64,000 nt of DNA, taken from contig NZ_SLXB01000019.1 of the NCBI RefSeq assembly GCF_004342845.1, positions 1 through 64,000 on the forward strand, in the 5' to 3' direction. The translations under genes and the position numbers were made by a program. Below are positions 18,702 through 27,598 of this stretch, piece by piece. The notes under the pieces are model-generated. The model saw only the letters and a program-made list of their open reading frames with translations. It was not told the origin of the DNA and ran no database searches. The number at the start of each line of letters is the position of its first letter. Positions within the stretch are counted from its first letter, which is position 1. This stretch comes from Prevotella heparinolytica. GTDB taxonomy: Bacteria; Bacteroidota; Bacteroidia; Bacteroidales; Bacteroidaceae.

Positions 18702-19970
18702 ATGGATACGAATATGATATTAGCAAGCATTGGAGTATTCCTCGTGGTTATTTTGCTGCTTGTAGTCATCCTGTTGGTTGCCAAGAAATTCTTGATACCT
18801 TCGGGAAATGTGAACATCACCATCAATGACAAGGATGTGCTTACGGTGCCGCAGGGCGGAACCCTGCTGGGGACACTGTCGGAACAAGGCATTTATCTTT
18901 CTTCGGCTTGCGGTGGTAAGGGTTCTTGCGGACAGTGCAAATGTCAAGTGCCCGAAGGCGGAGGTGAAATTCTTGACTCCGAAAAGGGACATTTCACCCG
19001 CAAACAGATAAAAGACAATTGGCGTCTGGCTTGCCAATGTAAAGTAAAAGGCGATTTGGGTATCAAGGTTCCCGAATCGGTGATGGGCGTCAAGGAATAC
19101 GAATGTACGGTTATCAGCAACAAGAACGTGGCTACCTTTATCAAGGAGTTCAAGGTTCAGTTGCCTGCCGGTGCCCATATGGATTTTATTCCGGGTTCTT
19201 ATGCCCAGATCAAGATTCCCGCATTCTCCATGGATTATGGCAAGGATATTGATAAGAGCCTGATTGGCGAAGAATACCTGCCGGCGTGGGAGAAAAACGG
19301 CCTCTTCTCGCTGAAGTGTGTCAATGACGAGCCTACAGTTCGCGCTTACTCCATGGCCAACTATCCCGCCGAGGGAGACGTGTTCATGCTGACTGTGCGT
19401 ATTGCCACTCCGCCTTTCAAGGCAGACCGTAGTGGTTTTATGGATGTCAATCCGGGCATCGCTTCTTCTTATATCTTTACGTTGAAACCGGGCGACAAGG
19501 TAATGATGAGTGGTCCTTACGGTGATTTCCATCCGCACTTCGACTCCAAGCGTGAAATGATTTGGGTAGGCGGTGGTGCCGGTATGGCTCCGCTCCGTGC
19601 CCAGATTATGCACATGACCAAGACACTGCACACTACCGACCGCGAGATGCACTATTTCTATGGTGCTCGTGCATTGAACGAAGTGTTCTATCTGGACGAC
19701 TTCCTCGGTATCGAGAAAGAGTTCCCCAATTTCCACTTCCATCTGGCACTCGACCGTCCGGATCCTGCAGCCGATGCAGCGGGCGTGAAGTACACCGCCG
19801 GTTTTGTTCATCAGGTGATGCTGAATACTTACCTGAAAGACCACGAGGCTCCCGAAGACATCGAATACTACATGTGTGGTCCTGGCCCGATGTCGAAAGC
19901 TGTGGTTGCCATGCTTACCGACCTCGGAGTAGAAGAACAATCCATCTTGTTCGATAACTTTGGAGGTTAA
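18702..19970 (+). CDS. nqrF: Na+-NQR subunit F (NADH-oxidising)
   Basis: Takes electrons from NADH into the complex. The 422-aa protein has an N-terminal membrane anchor (residues 4-26), a plant-type [2Fe-2S] ferredoxin domain with ligands in ACGGKGSCGQC near residues 69-79 and a fourth Cys in RLACQC near 111, then a ferredoxin-reductase domain with FAD motif RAYSMANYP near 216 and NAD motif GGGAGMAPLR near 290. It closes the operon, and a strong hairpin (20003-20079) follows. Confidence 0.97.
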   Translation: MDTNMILASIGVFLVVILLLVVILLVAKKFLIPSGNVNITINDKDVLTVPQGGTLLGTLSEQGIYLSSACGGKGSCGQCKCQVPEGGGEILDSEKGHFTRKQIKDNWRLACQCKVKGDLGIKVPESVMGVKEYECTVISNKNVATFIKEFKVQLPAGAHMDFIPGSYAQIKIPAFSMDYGKDIDKSLIGEEYLPAWEKNGLFSLKCVNDEPTVRAYSMANYPAEGDVFMLTVRIATPPFKADRSGFMDVNPGIASSYIFTLKPGDKVMMSGPYGDFHPHFDSKREMIWVGGGAGMAPLRAQIMHMTKTLHTTDREMHYFYGARALNEVFYLDDFLGIEKEFPNFHFHLALDRPDPAADAAGVKYTAGFVHQVMLNTYLKDHEAPEDIEYYMCGPGPMSKAVVAMLTDLGVEEQSILFDNFGG

Positions 19971-20002
19971 TCCCAATAGAGAAAGAAGATATAATCTTTA
20001 AA

Positions 20003-20079
20003 AGACGCGGATTACGCGGAATTCACGGATTTAACATATCGAAACCGTGCTGATTCCATGTAGTCCGCGCCTCTTTTTA
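20003..20079. terminator. Branched hairpin terminator after nqrF
   Basis: Outer arms AGACGCGGATTAC (20003-20015) and GTAGTCCGCGCCTCT (20060-20074) enclose an inner pair CACGGATTT/AAACCGTG, and CTTTTTA follows. It suits termination of the nqr operon. The phrase GATTACGCGGAATTCACGGA is nearly repeated (reverse strand) in the hairpin at 4177-4251. Confidence 0.7.
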
Positions 20080-20108
20080 TTATTGTACACTTGTCTGTGT
20101 GTAAGTTT

Positions 20109-20279
20109 TCAGTCGTTAGGATAGACTACATTCCATTTCTTTCTTAATTCATCCATGATACGCATCATGCACAAGGTCTCGCAATGAGGCATGTGGGGTG
20201 ATTCCAACAAACCTTGCTTCATGGCATCATAGCCTTCCATTTGTCCTACCGGCATAATGCTGCCCCTTCGCCTGCTTTT
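20109..20279 (-). pseudogene. 3' remnant of a Gfo/Idh/MocA-type oxidoreductase gene
   Basis: A minus-strand open frame of about 55 codons encodes ...MEGYDAMKQGLLESPHMPH..., then CETLCMMRIMDELRKKW and a stop. This reads like the last ~50 residues of a Gfo/Idh/MocA-family oxidoreductase from Bacteroides (resemblance from memory). The frame is closed by a TGA just upstream (about 20280) and no N-terminal part lies beyond it, so only a tail remains. It may also be a small intact protein starting at 20255, but no ribosome-site or promoter supports that. Confidence 0.45.
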
Positions 20280-20409
20280 TCAAAAACAGACGGTGCATTG
20301 TCGGGATAAACCTTTTTCTTATATTTGCAGAGTGATACGTGAATTCGGAATAAGGTATATATTAAAAAAGGAAGTAACAAAGCTACAAAAAAGAGGAACT
20401 GCTCTTCTG

Positions 20410-20425
20410 GAATCACCGGTGATTC
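20410..20425. promoter_or_regulatory. Perfect 16-bp palindrome
   Basis: GAATCACCGGTGATTC reads the same on both strands. It lies 59 bp before the TTTTACTAAAA array and about 290 bp before the DEAD-box helicase start. It could be an operator, or an outlying unit of the palindrome-array type. Confidence 0.35.
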
Positions 20426-20483
20426 TACTCACGCCTTTGTATGATTTTTTTATGCAGAAAAATTCTTCAGAAAAACGTCGGCT

Positions 20484-20570
20484 GGATTTTTACTAAAAGT
20501 TCACCGGATTTTTACTAAATTTTCCCGGGATTTTTACTAAAAATTCGGTGTGTTTTTAGTAAAACCGGAT
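20484..20570. repeat. 22-bp phased array, word GGATTTTTACTAAAA
   Basis: Units start at 20484, 20506, 20528 and 20550, exactly 22 bp apart. The first three share GGATTTTTACTAAA; the fourth is the inverted form (GTTTTTAGTAAAACCGGA). The core TTTTA-C-TAAAA is palindromic. It lies in the leader region of the DEAD-box helicase gene. Confidence 0.85.
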
Positions 20571-20701
20571 AGCGTTGATTTTCAGACTGATTTGTGGTTG
20601 TTTTGTTGTTTAATATTATTACCGAAAGTTCAGGCGGAATCGTCCGTCTTATAAATTTAAAATCACTTTTGAATACTCACACTTCTTTAATAAACAAAAA
20701 T

Positions 20702-22030
20702 ATGGTGAATAGAGAGGAGATACTCCGTAACCTGAAAATAGAGAAACTCAACCCGATGCAGCAGGCAGCCTGCCGAGCTTATGAAGAACCCAAAGACATG
20801 GTACTGCTTTCGCCCACCGGGAGTGGAAAGACATTGGCTTTTCTCTTGCCGTTGGTGCAAAAGTTAAAGAATGAAATAAAAGGTGTACAGGCTGTGGTAC
20901 TGGTGCCTTCGCGCGAGTTGGCATTGCAGACGGAAAACGTTTTTAAGCAGATGAACACTCCATTTAAAGCCATCAGTTGTTACGGCGGTCGTCCGGCAAT
21001 GGAGGAACATCGCACCATGAAAGGAGTAAGCCCTGCTATTATCATTGGTACGCCAGGACGGATGAATGACCATTTGAGAAAAGGAAACTTCGATGTCGAT
21101 ACCGTTCATACGCTGGTAATCGATGAGTTTGACAAATCCTTGGAATTTGGTTTTCAGGACGAAATGGCAGAAGTCATCGGGCAACTGCCCCGGGTGAAGA
21201 AACGTGTCCTTCTTTCGGCCACGGATGCCGAAGAGATTCCGCAATTTGTGGGGGTGAGAGAGGGGATAGCCTATATCAAACTGAATTTCCTTTCCGAAGA
21301 TGATTCTTTGTCGGGACGCCTGAACTTGTTGCAGGTGGTTTCGCCTGAGAAAGACAAACTGGAAACGCTTTATCGGTTGCTTTGTACTTTGGGTGACGCC
21401 TCTACGCTGGTTTTTGTCAACTATCGGGAGAGCGTGGAGCGAGTGGCAGGCTATCTATCGGCAAAGAAGTTTCCTTGCGACATCTTCCACGGTGGTATGG
21501 AGCAACAAGACCGTGAACGGGCACTTTATAAATTCCGAAACGGAACGTGCCCCGTCCTTATATCTACTGACTTGGCCGCCCGTGGGCTGGATATTCCGGG
21601 CATGGACAATGTGGTGCATTATCATTTGCCGGTCAACGAAGAGGCTTTTACCCATCGCAACGGACGCACCGCGCGCTGGCAGGCAAGCGGCTCTTCTTTT
21701 TTAATACTTCATGCCGAAGAGCGGCTGCCCGATTACATATTCACGGAAATTCCTGTTTTTGAACTTTCATCGCAGGCAACAAAGCCCATAAAGCCTCGTT
21801 GGGCTACGCTCTATATAGGTAAAGGCAAGAAAGATAAGCTCAATAAGATAGATATTGTGGGCTTTTTATATAAGAAAGGTGGACTGACGCGCGAGGATGT
21901 GGGACAAGTGGACGTGAAAGAACATTATGCTTTTGTGGCCGTGCGCCGTTCCAAGCTGCAGCAGTTGCTTACTTTAATTAAAGGGGAAAAGATAAAAGGT
22001 ATGAAAACCATCGTTGAAGAAGCAAAATAG
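20702..22030 (+). CDS. DEAD-box RNA helicase
   Basis: ATP-dependent RNA helicase of 442 aa. The start at 20702 (MVNREEILRNLKIEKLNPMQ) is chosen because the Q-motif follows at once; the frame extends upstream without family similarity. Motifs: SPTGSGKT near residue 37, PSREL, TPGRM, DEFD (a variant of DEAD) near 145, SAT, DLAARGLDIP near 318, and HRNGRTAR (variant of HRxGRxGR) near 346. The C-terminal ~75 residues resemble a DbpA-type RNA-binding domain (KGKKDKLNKIDIVGFLYKKGGL), which suggests ribosome assembly. DEFD and NGRTAR are departures from the consensus. A 22-bp palindrome array lies upstream. Confidence 0.9.
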   Translation: MVNREEILRNLKIEKLNPMQQAACRAYEEPKDMVLLSPTGSGKTLAFLLPLVQKLKNEIKGVQAVVLVPSRELALQTENVFKQMNTPFKAISCYGGRPAMEEHRTMKGVSPAIIIGTPGRMNDHLRKGNFDVDTVHTLVIDEFDKSLEFGFQDEMAEVIGQLPRVKKRVLLSATDAEEIPQFVGVREGIAYIKLNFLSEDDSLSGRLNLLQVVSPEKDKLETLYRLLCTLGDASTLVFVNYRESVERVAGYLSAKKFPCDIFHGGMEQQDRERALYKFRNGTCPVLISTDLAARGLDIPGMDNVVHYHLPVNEEAFTHRNGRTARWQASGSSFLILHAEERLPDYIFTEIPVFELSSQATKPIKPRWATLYIGKGKKDKLNKIDIVGFLYKKGGLTREDVGQVDVKEHYAFVAVRRSKLQQLLTLIKGEKIKGMKTIVEEAK

Positions 22031-22317
22031 GAACTATATTCTGACGTTTTGATAGTTTATAGCTTTTATTTCACTTTTTATAACAAACAAACGTTTCTTG
22101 TTGAATTGTTCTTTCAGATTCGTTGTTGGCTGCAGGGATTGATATTTTTATATAACAAATTGGCGTATAATTCTTGTATATACCAATAAAAAGTAAGGTA
22201 AATGCGGAGAAAAACCGGAATTTCATAAAGAAAGATTTGCAATGCAGAAATAAATCCGTAATTTCGCCATGTCGAAAGACATCAATTAACGAATTGTATA
22301 ACCAAAACAAACTTCAA

Positions 22318-23385
22318 ATGAAAAAGCATAATTTCAATGCAGGACCTTCTATTCTTCCTCGTGAGGTGATTGAAGATACAGCAAAAGCTGTTCTTGATTT
22401 CAATGGTTCAGGCCTCTCACTGATGGAAATCAGCCACCGTGCTAAAGACTTCCAACCTGTTGTGGACGAAGCTGTGGCATTATTCAAAGAATTACTTAAT
22501 ATCCCCGAAGGATATTCGGTTCTGTTCTTGGGAGGTGGTGCCAGCCTGGAATTCTGTATGATTCCTTTCAACTTCCTGGAAAAGAAAGCTGCTTACTTGA
22601 ACACGGGTGTATGGGCAAAGAAAGCCATGAAAGAGGCTAAAGGATTCGGCGAAGTGGTTGAAGTGGCTTCTTCTGCTGAGTCTACTTATACGTACATTCC
22701 CAAAGATTATACCATACCGGCCGATGCGGATTATTTCCACATAACGACCAACAATACGATTTACGGTACGGAACTGAAAGAAGATTTGAATGTAAACGTT
22801 CCGATGATTGCCGATATGTCTTCCGATATATTCTCACGCTCCATTGATGTATCCAAATACATCTGCATTTACGGTGGTGCACAGAAAAATCTGGCTCCTG
22901 CCGGTGTAACGTTTGTTATTGTGAAGAACGACGCACTGGGTAAAGTTTCTCGCTACATCCCTACCATGTTGAATTATCAGACACATATCGATGGAGGTTC
23001 CATGTTCAATACACCTCCTGTTCTTCCTATCTATTCCGCAATGCTCACTCTGCGTTGGATCAAAGCACAAGGCGGTGTAAAAGAAATGGAGCGTCGTGCC
23101 ATTGAGAAGGCTGATATGCTGTATGCTGAAATAGACCGCAACAAGATGTTCGTGGGTACGGCAGCTAAGGAAGATCGTTCTCGCATGAATATCTGTTTCG
23201 TAATGAGTCCCGAATATAAAGAATTGGAGGCCGATTTCCAGAAGTTCGCTACCGAAAGAGGTATGGTGGGCATCAAGGGACACCGCTCGGTAGGTGGATT
23301 CCGTGCATCCTGCTACAATGCTATGCCGAAAGAAAGCGTGCAGGCTTTGATTGATTGCATGCAAGAGTTTGAAAAACTTCATTAA
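22318..23385 (+). CDS. serC: Phosphoserine aminotransferase
   Basis: PLP enzyme converting 3-phosphohydroxypyruvate and glutamate to phosphoserine; also serves vitamin B6 synthesis in some bacteria. The 355-aa protein begins [17 protein letters not shown], the standard SerC opening, which fixes the start at 22318. The PLP lysine is in [12 protein letters not shown] near residue 190, and the C-terminus has the phosphate-binding [16 protein letters not shown] segment. It is followed by serA, with a long hairpin between them. Confidence 0.96.
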   Translation: MKKHNFNAGPSILPREVIEDTAKAVLDFNGSGLSLMEISHRAKDFQPVVDEAVALFKELLNIPEGYSVLFLGGGASLEFCMIPFNFLEKKAAYLNTGVWAKKAMKEAKGFGEVVEVASSAESTYTYIPKDYTIPADADYFHITTNNTIYGTELKEDLNVNVPMIADMSSDIFSRSIDVSKYICIYGGAQKNLAPAGVTFVIVKNDALGKVSRYIPTMLNYQTHIDGGSMFNTPPVLPIYSAMLTLRWIKAQGGVKEMERRAIEKADMLYAEIDRNKMFVGTAAKEDRSRMNICFVMSPEYKELEADFQKFATERGMVGIKGHRSVGGFRASCYNAMPKESVQALIDCMQEFEKLH

Positions 23386-23393
23386 TAATATCT

Positions 23394-23468
23394 TCGCCAC
23401 AGACTGCACGGGTTTGCACAAGTCGTTTTTCTGAAAAAAAAGAGTGTGCCCTATGCAATCTGTGGCGA
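23394..23468. terminator. Long hairpin between serC and serA
   Basis: TCGCCACAGACTGCA (23394-23408) pairs with TGCAATCTGTGGCGA (23454-23468), 14 of 15 positions. The inner part pairs less well. It ends 26 bp before serA, so it may attenuate serA or end serC messages; no T-run follows on the plus strand. Confidence 0.6.
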
Positions 23469-23493
23469 TTTCTTTTCTAATCATAGTAGAATC

Positions 23494-24414
23494 ATGAAAG
23501 TATTAGTCGCAACAGACAAGCCGTTTGCTAAAGTAGCTGTAGACGGCATTCGCAAAGAGATTGAAGCAGCCGGTTATGAACTCGTACTGCTGGAAAAATA
23601 TGGTGAGAAAACCAAACTGCTGGAAGCTGTGAAGGATGTCGAAGCCATTATCATTCGTAGTGACATCATAGATGCCGAAGTGCTGGATGCTGCTCAAAAA
23701 CTGAAAATCGTAGTGCGTGCAGGTGCCGGTTATGACAACGTGGATTTGGAAGCCGCTACCGCTCATAACGTTTGCGTGATGAATACTCCGGGGCAGAACT
23801 CCAACGCTGTAGCCGAACTGGCATTCGGTCTCATGGTCATGGCTGTTCGCAATATGTACAATGGAACTTCAGGAACCGAATTGATGGGCAAGAAGTTGGG
23901 TATCCATGCTTATGGCAACGTGGGGCGCAACGTGGCCCGCATAGCCAAAGGTTTCGGTATGGACATCTATGCATTCGATGCCTTCTGCCCTAAAGAAGTG
24001 ATTGAGAAGGATGGTGTGAAAGCTGTGGCTTCCGCCGAAGAATTGTACTCCATTTGCGATGTCATTTCACTGCACATTCCGGCAACCGCTGAAACAAAAA
24101 ACTCCATTAATCATGCTTTGGTGAACCGGATGCCTAAAGGCGGTCTGTTGGTAAATACTGCCCGTAAGGAAGTGATCAACGAAGCCGAACTGATTCAACT
24201 GTTGGAAGAGCGTGGAGATTTGAAGTATGTGACCGATATTATGCCTGCTGCAAACGAAACCTTTGCTTCTCGATTCGCAGGACGTTATTTCTCCACACCG
24301 AAGAAGATGGGTGCACAGACTGCAGAGGCCAACATCAATGCCGGCATTGCGGCCGCCTGCCAGATTGTCGGTTTCCTGAAAGACGGTTGCGAGAAATTCC
24401 GTGTAAACAAATAA
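23494..24414 (+). CDS. serA: D-3-phosphoglycerate dehydrogenase, short form
   Basis: Oxidises 3-phosphoglycerate to 3-phosphohydroxypyruvate with NAD, the first step of serine synthesis. At 306 aa it lacks the C-terminal ACT domain that gives serine feedback in E. coli SerA. The catalytic Arg is near residue 232 (NTARKEVINEAE) and the Rossmann motif HAYGNVGRNVA near 144. Where most family members have the catalytic His (PHxG), the sequence reads STPKKMGAQ, that is Lys. I recall the same substitution in the Entamoeba/Bacteroidetes branch, so it is probably active. The start at 23494 (MKVLVATDKPFAK) is the conserved one. Confidence 0.93.
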   Translation: MKVLVATDKPFAKVAVDGIRKEIEAAGYELVLLEKYGEKTKLLEAVKDVEAIIIRSDIIDAEVLDAAQKLKIVVRAGAGYDNVDLEAATAHNVCVMNTPGQNSNAVAELAFGLMVMAVRNMYNGTSGTELMGKKLGIHAYGNVGRNVARIAKGFGMDIYAFDAFCPKEVIEKDGVKAVASAEELYSICDVISLHIPATAETKNSINHALVNRMPKGGLLVNTARKEVINEAELIQLLEERGDLKYVTDIMPAANETFASRFAGRYFSTPKKMGAQTAEANINAGIAAACQIVGFLKDGCEKFRVNK

Positions 24415-24440
24415 TGGCATTCAAAAAAAAATAATATCCT

Positions 24441-25688
24441 ATGGCAATCATTAAACCTTTTAAAGGTATTCGTCCTCCACAAGGATTGGTAGAACAAGTG
24501 GCTTCCCGTCCTTACGATGTGTTGAACTCCGCCGAAGCACGCGAAGAAGCGGCTGGGAATGAGAAATCCTTATACCATATCATTAAGCCCGAAATAGACT
24601 TCCCGGTAGGTACCGATGAACATGACGAACGTGTTTATCAGAAAGCAGCCGAGAATTTCCGGATGTTTCAAGACAAGGGATGGTTGGTGCAGGACGACAA
24701 GGAGAATTATTACGTGTATGCTCAGACCATGAATGGCAAGACTCAATACGGTCTTGTGGTGGGTGCTTACGTGCCTGATTATATGAACGGTGTCATTAAG
24801 AAACATGAGTTGACTCGCCGCGATAAAGAAGAAGACCGCATGAAGCATGTTCGCGTGAACAATGCCAACATCGAACCGGTATTTTTTGCTTATCCCGACA
24901 ATGCCTTGCTGGATAGTATCATTGCACGCTATACGGCTGAAAAACCGGTATATGACTTTGTTGCTCCGGATGATGGTTTCGGTCATACTTTCTGGATTAT
25001 CGATAAGCAGCAGGACATAGATGCCATCACCGGTGCATTTGCCAAGATGCCTGCCCTCTATATTGCCGACGGTCATCACCGCAGTGCCGCCGCAGCTTTG
25101 GTAGGTGCAGAGAAAGCCAAGCAAAATCCCAATCATCGTGGAGATGAGGAGTATAACTACTTCATGGCTGTTTGTTTTCCTGCCAACCAACTGACCATTA
25201 TCGACTACAACCGTGTGGTAAAAGACCTGAACGGTCTGACAGTGGAAGAGTTCTTGGCCGCTGTGGGCAAGAATTTCACGGTGGAAGAGCGAGGTACGGA
25301 AATCTACAAACCTTCCGGTTTGCATAACTTCTCTCTTTATCTGGCCGGTAAATGGTATAGTCTGACAGCCAAGCCGGGTACTTACAACGACAACGACCCC
25401 ATCGGTGTGTTGGATGTCACCATCTCTTCCAATCTGATATTAGATGAAGTGTTGGGCATTAAGGATCTGCGTTCCGACAAACGTATTGACTTTGTAGGTG
25501 GCATCCGTGGCTTGGGCGAACTGAAGAAACGGGTGGACAACGGAGAGATGAAAGTAGCATTGGCTCTTTATCCTGTCAGCATGAAGCAGTTGATGGACAT
25601 TGCCGATACAGGTAACATTATGCCGCCCAAAACAACTTGGTTTGAACCTAAGTTGCGTTCGGGCTTGATCATCCATAAACTGGACTAA
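24441..25688 (+). CDS. DUF1015-family protein linked to serine synthesis
   Basis: A 415-aa soluble protein starting MAIIKPFKGIRPPQGLVEQV, the usual opening of DUF1015 (PF06245-type) proteins. Conserved segments include RPYDVLNS near residue 23, ADGHHRSAAA near 209 and RIDFVGGIRGL near 350. It follows serA by 26 bp, forming a serC-serA-DUF1015 run that recurs in Bacteroidota from memory. Its reaction is not known to me; the context suggests a role in serine or phosphoserine metabolism, and some distant archaeal relatives are serine kinases, which I cannot confirm here. Confidence 0.88.
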   Translation: MAIIKPFKGIRPPQGLVEQVASRPYDVLNSAEAREEAAGNEKSLYHIIKPEIDFPVGTDEHDERVYQKAAENFRMFQDKGWLVQDDKENYYVYAQTMNGKTQYGLVVGAYVPDYMNGVIKKHELTRRDKEEDRMKHVRVNNANIEPVFFAYPDNALLDSIIARYTAEKPVYDFVAPDDGFGHTFWIIDKQQDIDAITGAFAKMPALYIADGHHRSAAAALVGAEKAKQNPNHRGDEEYNYFMAVCFPANQLTIIDYNRVVKDLNGLTVEEFLAAVGKNFTVEERGTEIYKPSGLHNFSLYLAGKWYSLTAKPGTYNDNDPIGVLDVTISSNLILDEVLGIKDLRSDKRIDFVGGIRGLGELKKRVDNGEMKVALALYPVSMKQLMDIADTGNIMPPKTTWFEPKLRSGLIIHKLD

Positions 25689-25776
25689 AAAAACAGAAAC
25701 AGATTTGACATCAAAAAAGCATCTTTTCTTCGGAGGATAAAAACAGAGTCCGAGAGTTTCATGCTTTTAATCTTTT

Positions 25777-25832
25777 GACGCAGGCAATGCAGGTTTCTTT
25801 ATTCAAGAACTGTATTGTCTGCATCTTTTTTT
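25777..25832 (+). terminator. Rho-independent terminator after the DUF1015 gene
   Basis: GACGCAGGCAATGCAGGTTTCTT folds on AAGAACTGTATTGTCTGCATC with a few mismatches, and seven T follow directly (25826-25832). It ends the serC-serA-DUF1015 transcript. Confidence 0.7.
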
Positions 25833-26042
25833 GCATCGTCTGCATCTGAAAAAGGGAGCAATCTGAAAAGACATGGAGAAATCTCGTTTTAATAATCTGA
25901 AGAACTTTAGTGTTTTATACTTGTCCAAGTTTAAGATTAGTACGTATGAGTGTAAACAGCAAATTAATTTTTCAGATTGAATTCATAGAATAAAATTGTA
26001 TGCAGCAAAGAGTAAACTTGTTCTCTGCCTGAATAAATCTCT

Positions 26043-26134
26043 GTTCGCGCCTTGCGAACACAAATTCGCAAGGCGCGGATATACGTTCGCACCGTGCGAA
26101 CAGACATTCGCACATTGTGGACAAACCTTCGAGA
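26043..26134. repeat. 21-bp phased array, word GTTCGCACCGTGCGAAC
   Basis: Units begin at 26043, 26064, 26085 and 26106, with a worn fifth at 26127, each 21 bp apart. Units 1 and 3 are self-complementary (GTTCGC...GCGAAC). Units 1 and 2 together also make a perfect 13-bp stem CGCGCCTTGCGAA/TTCGCAAGGCGCG with a 6-base loop. It stands in the convergent gap between the DUF1015 gene and the glycerate kinase; positions 25833-26042 and 26135-26244 show nothing else. Confidence 0.85.
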
Positions 26135-26244
26135 ATAAAAAAGTGAAGAGAATGTCGTAAGTTGAAATGTGTAAGCTGACCACTCGGAAGGAGTGTGGAT
26201 GATCATTACCGTCAAATGGGCAATCGGGTTTTCTGAAGCGATTG

Positions 26245-27405
26245 TTATATATTCCTCCGGCAAATCTCTTCCACTATTCGCTGGATATTGGCTTTTGCAT
26301 ATGCAGGTTCCATGGCTTTTTTCGGCGAAATGGAAGGGGAATTGATGGAAAGTACTTCTTTGAAACCAGCTTTGTCCAGAATCTCTTTATCTTCTATCTT
26401 TCCTGCCAACAGAATGACGGGGATTTGTTGTTTTTGGGCTTCTTGCAGGATGCCCGAAGGCACTTTTCCCATAATGGTCTGTCGGTCGGCCTTCCCTTCT
26501 CCGGTGATGATGAGATCAGCACCTTTGATTCTTTCTGCAAAGTGAAGTAAGTCAAGTAGTAGTTGTATGCCGGATTTCAGTTCTGCATTCAGGAAAGCCT
26601 GTAGGCCACCACCCATGCCACCGGCAGCACCGGAACCGGAGATATTAGATATGTCTTTTCCGGTGTATTGGCAGATGACGCCGGCCAGTTTCTTCATATT
26701 GGCATCTAATTTTGTTGCCATTTCCCAGTCAGCTCCTTTTTGCGGAGCAAAGACGAATGATGCGCCTTTCGGACCGATGAAAGGGTTCTTAACGTCGCAT
26801 GCAGCGACAAAATGTGTGTCTTTGAGTGCCGGATGGGCAGCAGAGGAGTCGATTGAAGCTACTTCGGCCAACAGTTCCCCACACATACCACGCTTCGGAA
26901 CATTTGGAGCGATTGTATGGATGATGTCTGCTCCCGTTTTATCGAGAAAACGGAAGCCCAATGCCTGCAACATTCCCAAACCGGCATCGTTTGTTGCACT
27001 GCCACCTAATCCGATTATAAAGTTCCTACATCCCAAGTCCAAAGCGTGACATATCAGTTCACCGGTTCCGTAAGAGGTGGTCAGCATTGGATTGCGCTTC
27101 TCTTTAGGTATGAGTGGCAAACCGCTGATGGCAGCCATTTCGATAAAGGCCGTTTGTCGGTCGCCCGAGATGCCGTAGCAGGTATCGTGTATTTCCATCA
27201 TCGGGTTGTGGGCTCGCAGAAAGATGCGCTTTCCTCCGGTGGCGACGATTAGGGCATCCAGCATTCCTTCTCCTCCATCGGCAACAGGGAACTGAACGAC
27301 ATCGCATGATGGAAAGATCTTGCGTACTCCTTTAGCGGCGGCTTCTCCTGCTTCTTTGGAGGTAAGGCATTCTTTGAATGAATCGAGGGCGATGATTATT
27401 TTCAT
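26245..27405 (-). CDS. Glycerate kinase (GlxK/GarK family)
   Basis: Phosphorylates D-glycerate to 2- or 3-phosphoglycerate. The 386-aa protein opens MKIIIALDSFKECLTSKEAG and shows the family segments VADGGEGMLDAL near residue 42, YGTGELI near 110, NFIIGLGGSATNDAGLGMLQ near 127, GSGAAGGMGGGLQAF near 258 and ITGEGKADRQT near 300. Length and layout match the family over the whole protein. It is a single gene, convergent with the serine genes; its product feeds 3-phosphoglycerate metabolism, the source for SerA. Confidence 0.93.
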   Translation of the reverse strand: MKIIIALDSFKECLTSKEAGEAAAKGVRKIFPSCDVVQFPVADGGEGMLDALIVATGGKRIFLRAHNPMMEIHDTCYGISGDRQTAFIEMAAISGLPLIPKEKRNPMLTTSYGTGELICHALDLGCRNFIIGLGGSATNDAGLGMLQALGFRFLDKTGADIIHTIAPNVPKRGMCGELLAEVASIDSSAAHPALKDTHFVAACDVKNPFIGPKGASFVFAPQKGADWEMATKLDANMKKLAGVICQYTGKDISNISGSGAAGGMGGGLQAFLNAELKSGIQLLLDLLHFAERIKGADLIITGEGKADRQTIMGKVPSGILQEAQKQQIPVILLAGKIEDKEILDKAGFKEVLSINSPSISPKKAMEPAYAKANIQRIVEEICRRNI

Positions 27406-27586
27406 TGGCGGTTGTGTATTTGTCTGTCAATTAATAAAACTATAATCTATAATTCTGACATAGAGATGAATAATGACTGGTTAGAGGTTAGGATATCGGT
27501 CTCGTTGCCTGAGCCAAAGATAGTGTATTTTGACTGATTTTGTTAATTGTTGGTAATATTGTTGATGATGAAAATTAAAAGAATTG

Positions 27587-27594
27587 TATCTTTG
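27587..27594 (+). promoter_or_regulatory. -7 element abutting the YigZ start
   Basis: TATCTTTG is a perfect TAnnTTTG, with GTTG (27561-27564) 22 bp upstream as a weak -33 box. The gene's ATG begins only 4 bp after it, which implies a leaderless or nearly leaderless message. Confidence 0.5.
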
Positions 27595-27598
27595 CAAC

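Noticed and set aside
20257..20496. 79-codon plus-strand frame upstream of the helicase
   Set aside because: It overlaps the oxidoreductase remnant, the 16-bp palindrome and the start of the 22-bp array, and its translation is not protein-like in pattern.
26043..26134. rRNA or tRNA fragment because of strong GC stems
   Set aside because: Stems are explained by the 21-bp units; no cloverleaf or tRNA box sequences are present.
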